5,189 nt of DNA, taken from NCBI GenBank assembly GCA_013813825.1, contig JACCRA010000545.1, positions 1 to 5,189 of the forward strand, given 5' to 3'. Positions 1 through 4,733 of the stretch are shown here, piece by piece. The number at the start of each line of letters is the position of its first letter. Position 1 is the first letter of the stretch. Below the pieces are notes generated by a model, which was given only the letters and a program-made list of their open reading frames with translations, searched no databases and was not told the origin of the DNA. The DNA comes from Pyrinomonadaceae bacterium (GTDB lineage: Bacteria; Acidobacteriota; Blastocatellia; Pyrinomonadales; Pyrinomonadaceae). A program made the position numbers and the translations under genes.

Positions 1-546
1 TATGTTGAAGGAGTGAGCGCCGGTAAAACGCTCGTTTACCTCAAGGCTGATGATCAAAAAGCCAAACGTGCGGTGGCTATTATGGAGCGTTATAGCGCCG
101 CTCAAACAGCTACGACGGGGAAAAGCGAGCGCGGACGCATCGGCCAAGAGGGTGAAGTCGCGTTGCCGGTCATGGAAGAGCAATTGCAGGTCGGCAAGCG
201 TGAGGTGCAGGGTGGCGGCGTGCGCGTGCATAGCAGCGTCACCGAGAAGCCGGTCGAAGAGACGGTGGCTTTGCGTGAAGAGACAGTCCATGTTGAGCGT
301 CGTCCGGCTGATCGCGCGGTGAGCCAAGCGGACATGGCGGCGATGCGCGATGGCACGATTGAGATGACGGAAACCTCGGAAGAAGCCGTCGTCTCGAAGC
401 AAGCGCGCGTCGTTGGTGAAGTCGTCGTCAGCAAGGACGTGACGGAACGACAAGAGACAGTGCGCGACACGGTGCGCCGCACTGATGTCGATGTCGAACA
501 ACTCGACACCAACACGAAAGCTAAAGGCAGAAGCTCAGACAGCTAA
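1..546 (+). CDS. DUF2382 (YsnF/AvaK-type) stress-response protein, 5'-truncated by window edge
   Basis: The reading frame is open from base 1 to a TAA stop at 544-546, giving 181 visible residues. The first residues, YVEGVSAGKTLV, match the linker that in this family usually follows an N-terminal general-stress-protein-like domain. I therefore read the gene as starting before the window rather than at the in-frame GTG at 13. From about visible residue 53 to 167 the protein has the DUF2382 pattern: a LPVMEEQLQVGKREV core, then a PVEETVALREETVHVERRP stretch, a variable loop, and a second acidic/basic half containing EEAVVSKQARVVGEVVVSK and ETVRDTVRRTDVDVE. It is very charged, has no membrane segment or visible signal peptide, and ends in a polar tail. 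DUF2382 proteins are linked to general, heat, desiccation or oxidative stress in other bacteria, but their biochemical activity is not established. The gene converges on fmt and is probably an independent transcription unit. The family call is firm; any stress role is inferred. Confidence 0.85.
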   Translation, partial: YVEGVSAGKTLVYLKADDQKAKRAVAIMERYSAAQTATTGKSERGRIGQEGEVALPVMEEQLQVGKREVQGGGVRVHSSVTEKPVEETVALREETVHVERRPADRAVSQADMAAMRDGTIEMTETSEEAVVSKQARVVGEVVVSKDVTERQETVRDTVRRTDVDVEQLDTNTKAKGRSSDS

Positions 547-564
547 TGGGACGCAGCATTCGGG

Positions 565-596
565 CAGTAGGCGGACGGTGATTCGTCCGCCTACTG
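565..596. terminator. Perfect 13-bp hairpin between convergent genes, possible bidirectional terminator
   Basis: CAGTAGGCGGACG at 565-577 is exactly complementary to CGTCCGCCTACTG at 584-596, with a 6-nt loop GTGATT. The hairpin begins 18 nt after the stop of the DUF2382 gene and lies in the convergent spacer downstream of fmt, where a shared terminator is expected. Neither strand has a T-run after the stem, so it is not a canonical Rho-independent terminator. It may instead stabilise 3' ends, assist factor-dependent termination, or be a dispersed palindromic repeat. The structure is seen directly; the function is inferred. Confidence 0.55.
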
Positions 597-668
597 TTGT
601 AAGGAACCGTGGATAACTTTGTCCGTGTCCCAATTTTATCAAAACTGACTTGAACAAAGAGGATTCTA

Positions 669-1601
669 CTAGCCGAGCCGCTCGCCCATTTGGACACGCA
701 TTCCGTTGAGAACGTCGCGCGCGCTCATGCGCCGCTTACCTTCCAGTTGCAGCTCGATCACCCGCAGCATACTTCCCCGGCCACAAGCGATCAGAAACTC
801 ATCGCCGCGCGCGCCAACGACTTCCCCGCCAGTCGCCGCGCTTTGGGCCGCCGCTTCAACGATTTCCGCGTTCCAGACGATGAGGCGCTGCCCGCGAAAG
901 ATGGTGTGTGCCGCCGGCCACGGCTGGAAACCGCGCACGCGCCGTTCGATCTCGACGGCGCTCAGGGACCAATCGATCAGACCGTCCTCGCGCCGCAGGA
1001 GCGGCGCCAGCGCCGCGTCTTCGTCGCGTTGCGGACGCGGCTCGATCTGGTCGAGCCGCGTGAGCGTTTCGCTCAATAAATCAGCACCCAACCCGGAGAG
1101 GCGCGCGAGTAATTGCGGCGCGGCCTCCGCGTCGCCGATCTTTATCGCGCGTTGCAAGAGAATCGCCCCGGTGTCTAAGCCCTCGTCCATCAACATCGTC
1201 GTCACGCCCGTCTCCTTCTCGCCGCGCACGATGGCCCAATTGACCGGCGCGGCGCCGCGATATTTCGGGAGCAATGAGAAATGGACGTTGATGCACCCGC
1301 GGCGCGGAGTTTGAAGGAAGGTTGACGGCAGGATGCGCCCGTAAGCGACGACGACGGCGGCCTCCGCTTCGTGCGCGGCGAAGAGCGCAAGCGATTCTTC
1401 AGTCTTAAGCTTTGCCAACTGATGAACCGCCAGTTCGTGCGCGAGCGCGAACTCTTTAACCGGCGGCGCGGTCAGACGATTGCCCCGCCCCGCCGGCCGA
1501 TCCGGCTGCGTCCACACGGCCACTATTTCATGGCCGTCCGCCAGACACCGCCGCAACACCGGCACCGCCGTCTCCGGCGTGCCCATGAAAACTAAGCGCA
1601 T
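669..1601 (-). CDS. fmt: Methionyl-tRNA formyltransferase
   Basis: Fmt transfers the formyl group from 10-formyltetrahydrofolate to the amino group of initiator Met-tRNA in the cytoplasm, for translation initiation. With the start chosen here the protein has 310 residues, typical of the family. The N-terminal Rossmann-type domain opens with RLVFMGTPE (residues 2-10) and has PDRPAGRG at 33-40. The formyltransferase active site is visible as NVHFSLLPKYRGAAP (105-119), with Asn105 and His107, and as MDEGLDTG (138-145), with Asp143. These correspond to the conserved catalytic Asn/His/Asp set of the family. The C-terminal tRNA-binding domain includes DGLIDWS and RRVRGFQPWPAAHT (about 206-233). The frame stays open upstream for 26 more residues, but those codons translate an intergenic repeat (FIPHPSFLIPL-like), so ATG at 1599-1601 is preferred. 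No Shine-Dalgarno sequence is visible ahead of it. It is the last gene of the minus-strand series, 148 nt after pruA. Confidence 0.97.
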   Translation of the reverse strand: MRLVFMGTPETAVPVLRRCLADGHEIVAVWTQPDRPAGRGNRLTAPPVKEFALAHELAVHQLAKLKTEESLALFAAHEAEAAVVVAYGRILPSTFLQTPRRGCINVHFSLLPKYRGAAPVNWAIVRGEKETGVTTMLMDEGLDTGAILLQRAIKIGDAEAAPQLLARLSGLGADLLSETLTRLDQIEPRPQRDEDAALAPLLRREDGLIDWSLSAVEIERRVRGFQPWPAAHTIFRGQRLIVWNAEIVEAAAQSAATGGEVVGARGDEFLIACGRGSMLRVIELQLEGKRRMSARDVLNGMRVQMGERLG

Positions 1602-1604
1602 ACT

Positions 1605-1753
1605 TAAAGGGATGAGGAATGAGGGATGAGGGATGAAGGAAGAGCAGGCAGCAGGCAGATGGAAGAAAGCTGAAGGCAAAACGCTTTGGCTGCCGCCTGC
1701 TTACTGCTCATTGCTTTCTGTCTGCTTTTCATCCCTGATTCCTCATCCCTTAA
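1605..1753. repeat. Imperfect palindrome built of in-phase 7-bp repeats, filling the pruA-fmt spacer
   Basis: Two arms of about ten heptamers each meet near 1680/1681. Left-arm units include GATGAGG (1611), AATGAGG (1618), GATGAGG (1625), GATGAAG (1632), AGGCAGC (1646) and AGGCAGA (1653). Right-arm units include GCCTGCT (1695), TACTGCT (1702), CATTGCT (1709), CATCCCT (1730), GATTCCT (1737) and CATCCCT (1744). The outer 25 nt, 1605-1629, are complementary to 1729-1753 at 23 of 25 positions. An inner pairing joins 1644-1654 with 1690-1700 at 10 of 11. The right end includes the pruA stop codon (1750-1752), and the left end stops four bases short of the fmt start codon. It resembles the short tandemly repeated heptanucleotide sequences known from cyanobacteria and probably has other copies in this genome, which cannot be seen from here. 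Confidence 0.8.
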
Positions 1754-3339
1754 ATTGCCGTGCGTTTTTGTTTCGCGTTTTCGCCCGCGCGAGTTTTGGT
1801 GGAGACGAGTTTGGCCTGCATGAAGAGGCCGAGGTAGTCGCGCCCGCCCGCTTTCGAGTCGGTGCCCGACATGTTGAAGCCGCCGAACGGGTGGACGCCG
1901 ACGAGCGCGCCGGTGCATTTGCGATTCAGATACAGATTGCCGACGTGAAACTCATGTCGCGCCTGTTCGAGCTTTGCTTCGTCGTTCGTATAGACCGCGC
2001 CGGTCAGGCCGTACCGCGTGCCGTTGGCGATGCGGAGTGCGTCGTCGAAATCTTGCGCCTTGATGACGGCAAGCACGGGACCAAAAATTTCTTCCTGCTC
2101 GATAATCTGACCGGGTCGCACATCGGCGATCACGGTCGGCTCGATGAAGAAGCCCAGCTCGCCATCCGCGCCTCCGCCCGCGACAACACGCCCGCCTTCG
2201 GCCTTTGCCTTCTCGATGTACTCGTTGATCGTCTTAAACGCCTTCCCGTTGATGACGGCGCTCATGTTCGTCGCCGCGTCCGACGGGTCGCCGACTTTAA
2301 TCTTCTCCGTCCGCTCGGCGATCTTCTCGACCATCGAATCGTAAACTTCCGCGTGAATGATCGCGCGCGAACAGGCCGAGCACTTTTGGCCTTGAAAACC
2401 GAAAGCCGACTGCACCACGCCGGTGGCGGCTTCGTCCAAATTGGTTTCGCTGTCCACGATGATCGCGTCCTTGCCGCCCATCTCAGCGACGACGCGCTTG
2501 ATCCACATCTGGCCTTCCTGTGCCTTCGCCGCGCGCTCGTTGATCCGCAGACCGATTTCCATCGAGCCGGTGAACGCGACGTAGCGCGTGCGCGCGTGAT
2601 CGACGAGCACATCGCCCACTTCCGCGCCCGAACCGGTCATGAAGTTGACGACGCCCGCCGGCACGCCGGCCTCTTCCAGAATCTCAAAAAATTTGAAAGC
2701 GATGGTCGGCGCGTCCGACGAAGGTTTTAAGACGACGGTGTTGCCCGTCACGATGGAAGCGAGGGTCATCCCCGCCATGATCGCCAGCGGAAAATTCCAC
2801 GGCGGGATCACGACGCCGACGCCGAGCGGGATGTAAGTCAGTTGATTATCTTCGCCCTCGATTTTAGTGAGCGGCTGCTCGCTGGCGTAGCGCACCATCT
2901 CGCGCGCGTAGAAATCGCAAAAGTCTATCGCCTCGGCCGTGTCGCCGTCCGCCTCGGCCCACGACTTTCCGACCTCGTAAACCATCCACGCCGACAACTC
3001 GTGCTTGCGCTCGCGCAAGATGTTCGTCACGCGAAACAACAATTCGGCGCGCTCTTTTGGCGGCACGCGGCTCCAAGTCTTAAACGCCTCGTCGGCCGTC
3101 TCGACCGCGCGGCGCGCCAACTCTTCCGTCGCCTTCTGAAAGCGACCGACAATCTGCGTCTTATTCGCCGGGTTCAGGCTCTCAAGAATGTTTCCGGTCT
3201 CGATCCGCTCCCCGCCGATGACCAGCGGGTACTCGCGCCCCAATTCACCCTTGACCTTCTCCAACGCGGCGCGCATCGCCCGCGCGTTCTCTTCTTTACT
3301 GAAATCGGTGAACGCTTCATTACGAAATTCGGTCTGCAT
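1750..3339 (-). CDS. pruA: L-glutamate gamma-semialdehyde (1-pyrroline-5-carboxylate) dehydrogenase, RocA/PruA type
   Basis: This NAD(P)-dependent aldehyde dehydrogenase oxidises glutamate gamma-semialdehyde to glutamate, the second step of proline breakdown and the last step of the arginine/ornithine route. The protein has 529 residues, close to the stand-alone Bacillus RocA and Thermus enzymes and far shorter than bifunctional PutA. The aldehyde dehydrogenase signature is complete: PPWNFP with oxyanion-hole Asn182, the cofactor-binding VLKPSSDAP (203-211) and FTGSMEIG (256-263), the general base Glu286 in VAEMGGKDA, the nucleophile Cys320 in GFQGQKCSACSR, and EEIFGPVLA (416-424). The C-terminal NRKCTGALVGVHPFGGFNMS segment (472-491) and SKAGG point to the P5C dehydrogenase subfamily rather than a general aldehyde dehydrogenase. 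The start is ATG at 3337-3339, with AAGGAG five bases upstream. No proline dehydrogenase (putA/prodh) gene is visible here. The family call is firm; rocA would be an equally valid name. Confidence 0.95.
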   Translation of the reverse strand: MQTEFRNEAFTDFSKEENARAMRAALEKVKGELGREYPLVIGGERIETGNILESLNPANKTQIVGRFQKATEELARRAVETADEAFKTWSRVPPKERAELLFRVTNILRERKHELSAWMVYEVGKSWAEADGDTAEAIDFCDFYAREMVRYASEQPLTKIEGEDNQLTYIPLGVGVVIPPWNFPLAIMAGMTLASIVTGNTVVLKPSSDAPTIAFKFFEILEEAGVPAGVVNFMTGSGAEVGDVLVDHARTRYVAFTGSMEIGLRINERAAKAQEGQMWIKRVVAEMGGKDAIIVDSETNLDEAATGVVQSAFGFQGQKCSACSRAIIHAEVYDSMVEKIAERTEKIKVGDPSDAATNMSAVINGKAFKTINEYIEKAKAEGGRVVAGGGADGELGFFIEPTVIADVRPGQIIEQEEIFGPVLAVIKAQDFDDALRIANGTRYGLTGAVYTNDEAKLEQARHEFHVGNLYLNRKCTGALVGVHPFGGFNMSGTDSKAGGRDYLGLFMQAKLVSTKTRAGENAKQKRTAI

Positions 3340-3344
3340 AGTCG

Positions 3345-3350
3345 CTCCTT
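3345..3350 (-). promoter_or_regulatory. Shine-Dalgarno site of pruA
   Basis: On the minus strand AAGGAG is followed by five bases (CGACT) and then the ATG of pruA. It is the strongest ribosome binding site in the window and fixes the pruA start. fmt has nothing comparable. Confidence 0.8.
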
Positions 3351-3370
3351 AACATATTTTTGAGTAGTCA

Positions 3371-3455
3371 GGTTTTCAGCAAGCGGTTTTATGAAGAACC
3401 GTTTCTAAACAGTCGTCAGGCGCGATTCTGAAAACTGAAAACCGAAAACTGTTTG
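3371..3455. repeat. CTGAAAA heptamer tract and nested inverted repeats in the pruA leader
   Basis: At 3428-3448 the plus strand reads CTGAAAA twice and then CCGAAAA, followed by a decayed fourth unit at 3449-3455. GGTTTTCAG at 3371-3379 is the exact complement of CTGAAAACC at 3435-3443, so the tract can pair back across about 55 nt. Inside that loop, 3381-3390 and 3395-3404 form a second stem (AAGCGGTTTT against AGAACCGTTT, two wobble pairs on the plus strand) with a 4-nt loop. The unit length is the same as in the pruA-fmt spacer, but the unit sequence is different. Whether the structures act in the pruA 5' leader is unknown. Confidence 0.6.
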
Positions 3456-3499
3456 CCGTTTCCCGCATGGTATCACACCGAAACTAAAAAGCGGTCGCG

Positions 3500-3524
3500 G
3501 CTCAATTGAGCAAGTGACCACTTG
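3500..3524. repeat. Two abutting short palindromes
   Basis: GCTCAATTGAGC (3500-3511) is a perfect 12-bp palindrome. It shares its last base with CAAGTG-AC-CACTTG (3511-3524), a perfect 6-bp inverted repeat with a 2-nt centre. They lie 34 nt after the stop of the coiled-coil gene and about 160 nt before pruA. They could be a regulator-binding site for pruA or part of the 3' end of the upstream transcript; the T-run on the minus strand (3486-3490) is too far from either stem for a classical terminator. No function can be assigned from sequence. Confidence 0.4.
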
Positions 3525-3557
3525 GATTACGTTTGTCGCTCGACGTCCTGATGCCTT

Positions 3558-4016
3558 TTAACCGTCGCCGTTTCGGACTCCGCTAATGAATCGCTCGACG
3601 GCTGCCGCCAGCCGGTCGAGCCGTTCGTCCATTCGAGCTTGCCGTTCATCCGTGTGCATCTGCGCTTCCGCAAGATTGCTCATCGTAGCGGCGAGACTGT
3701 CCATTCTGGCAGCGAGTTTGTTCGTGGTGGCGGTAAGATTGTTCGTGGTGGCAGCGAGATTGTTCGTGGTGGCGGTGAGACTGTCCATTCTGGTAGCTAG
3801 ACTGTTCATTGTGGCGGTGAGATTGTTCGTTGTAGCCCGTAGCGAGTTGTTAATTTCGGACTGCGTTTCGGTGTGCCGCGTGACGGTTTCGATGAACACG
3901 TTTTGAGTCTCGATCAATTCGCCGAGTTGCTGGCTCGTCTGCTCCACGCGCGCATCCAAGTCGGCTTGACTCTTAAGTAGGAAATCAATGGCCCGCTCGA
4001 CCTCGTCGTTACTCAT
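3558..4016 (-). CDS. Small heptad-repeat (predicted coiled-coil) protein of unknown function
   Basis: I do not recognise a named family. The 152-residue product has an N-terminal segment (MSNDEVERAIDFLLKSQADL) common to small bacterial coiled-coil proteins. It is followed by nine consecutive heptads at about residues 57-119, such as NNLTATM, DSLTATT and NKLAARM. Leu recurs every seven residues (59, 66, 73 and on to 115) with Thr or Met four residues later, which is an a/d spacing with an unusually polar, Thr-rich core. A charged segment (DERQARMDERLDRLAAAVERF, split around 123-143) follows, then a short Gly-rich tail. There is no signal peptide or transmembrane segment. The start is ATG at 4014-4016, with AAGGG nine bases upstream; the frame also allows a TTG seven codons earlier, but that would swallow the binding site. 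Its start lies 28 nt after the def stop, suggesting co-transcription. A scaffold or oligomerisation role is inference only. Confidence 0.75.
   Translation of the reverse strand: MSNDEVERAIDFLLKSQADLDARVEQTSQQLGELIETQNVFIETVTRHTETQSEINNSLRATTNNLTATMNSLATRMDSLTATTNNLAATTNNLTATTNKLAARMDSLAATMSNLAEAQMHTDERQARMDERLDRLAAAVERFISGVRNGDG
3676..3843. repeat. 21-bp tandem repeat (minisatellite), eight units, inside the coiled-coil gene
   Basis: Eight contiguous 21-bp units run from 3676 to 3843, starting at 3676, 3697, 3718, 3739, 3760, 3781, 3802 and 3823. Two sequence types are visible on the plus strand: units opening TTGTTCGTGGT (3718, 3739, 3760) and units opening CTGTCCATTCT (3697, 3781), with the rest intermediate. 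Each unit encodes one heptad of the minus-strand protein. Gain or loss of a unit therefore keeps the frame and changes the predicted rod by one heptad. Near-identity of the units at 3718-3780 suggests recent duplication. Confidence 0.85.
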
Positions 4017-4025
4017 CTGCTCGTT

Positions 4026-4030
4026 CCCTT
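4026..4030 (-). promoter_or_regulatory. Shine-Dalgarno site that decides the coiled-coil gene start
   Basis: AAGGG on the minus strand lies nine bases before the ATG at 4014-4016, in the 28-nt gap after the def stop. It supports that ATG over the in-frame TTG at 4035-4037. Confidence 0.5.
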
Positions 4031-4044
4031 TCCGCAATTGTGAC

Positions 4045-4560
4045 TCACAGCCATTTGCCGGCCCGCGCCAGTTTCCGCATTTTGCGTTTGACCATCTCGC
4101 GCTTGAGGCGCGTCGTGTGGTTGATGAAGAGGATGCCGTCGCAGTGGTCTGTTTCGTGCAACATGCAGCGCGCGGTCAGGTCCATGCCGTCGATCTCGAA
4201 CATCTCGCCGTTGGTGTCCTGCGCTTGGACGACGGCGCGGAGGCTGCGCGTGACAGCGAAGAAGACGCCGGGGAATGAGAGGCAACCCTCATCACCCGTC
4301 TGCTCGCCTTCGACGCTCAGGATCACCGGATTGATCAGCGCGACGCGGCGCGACGGATCAGACCCGCCCGAGCAGTCCATCACGAACAGCCTTTGCGAGA
4401 CGTTGACCTGTGGCGCGGCGAGGCCAACGCCGCGCGCCTCGCTCATCGTCTCGAACATATCCGCGATTAGTTTCTTCAGCCGCTCGTCAAATTCCGTCAC
4501 CGGCTCGCCCGGCGTCTCTAAAACGTCGTCCGGGTATTTTATGATTTCCAGCAGAGCCAT
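4045..4560 (-). CDS. def: Peptide deformylase
   Basis: Def is a cytoplasmic metalloenzyme that removes the N-formyl group from the initiator methionine of nascent proteins, undoing the modification made by Fmt. The 171-residue protein carries all three family motifs: GVGLAAPQ (44-51), EGCLS (91-95) with metal ligand Cys93, and HETDH (135-139) with metal ligands His135 and His139 and catalytic Glu136. The residue before HExxH is Leu, where many deformylases have Gln, and the one after it is Cys where Leu is usual; neither position is a metal ligand. The C-terminal TRLKREMVKRKMRKLARAGKW stretch (150-170) is strongly basic, plausibly aiding ribosome association. The start is ATG at 4558-4560, with GAGGT nine bases upstream (4570-4574). 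The gene lies 173 nt after the preceding gene on the same strand and 28 nt before the coiled-coil gene. The assignment is secure. Confidence 0.97.
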   Translation of the reverse strand: MALLEIIKYPDDVLETPGEPVTEFDERLKKLIADMFETMSEARGVGLAAPQVNVSQRLFVMDCSGGSDPSRRVALINPVILSVEGEQTGDEGCLSFPGVFFAVTRSLRAVVQAQDTNGEMFEIDGMDLTARCMLHETDHCDGILFINHTTRLKREMVKRKMRKLARAGKWL

Positions 4561-4733
4561 CGATCCACTACCTCAGAAACATTCGGCACGCCCGCGTGGC
4601 GATTCACCTCGCAGCCGTTACGGGCGAGTTTACGATAATTGACTTTTGAGAATCCAGCCCCCGAACTGTCAGTGGCGGTCGCGCTGGCTAATCCATACTT
4701 TGCGGCGCGCTTCACTAAATCAAACCACCTGAG

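Noticed and set aside
13..15. GTG at 13 as the true start of the DUF2382 gene
   Set aside because: The codons upstream of it stay open and read YVEG, a linker typical of longer two-domain members, so the gene most likely begins outside the window.
706..1314. Plus-strand open frame of 202 codons opposite fmt
   Set aside because: Antisense to a complete fmt. Composition is dominated by Arg, Ser and Pro, and no ribosome binding site or family motif is seen.
1602..1679. 26-residue N-terminal extension of fmt
   Set aside because: It translates the heptamer repeat rather than protein-like sequence. Family members begin at the RLVFMGTPE strand, so the ATG at 1599-1601 fits better.
1633..2730. Plus-strand open frame of 365 codons opposite pruA
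   Set aside because: It runs antisense through the spacer repeat and the catalytic half of pruA, whose motifs are complete. The translation is Arg/Asp/Leu-rich with no recognisable domain, as expected for a shadow frame in GC-rich DNA.
3486..3511. Rho-independent terminator after the coiled-coil gene
   Set aside because: The minus strand has a short T-run at 3486-3490, but the nearest perfect stem (3500-3511) is separated from it by about nine bases, so it does not fit the canonical form.
3676..3843. CRISPR array
   Set aside because: The 21-bp units are contiguous with no spacers and lie in frame inside a coding region; this is a coding minisatellite.
4040..4642. Plus-strand open frame of 200 codons opposite def
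   Set aside because: Fully antisense to def, Ser/Arg-rich, with no recognisable motif.
4561..4733. Promoter for def in the 173-nt spacer
   Set aside because: Several weak -10-like AT-rich patches occur (around 4630-4650 on the minus strand), but none has a matching -35 at normal spacing, so no promoter is called.
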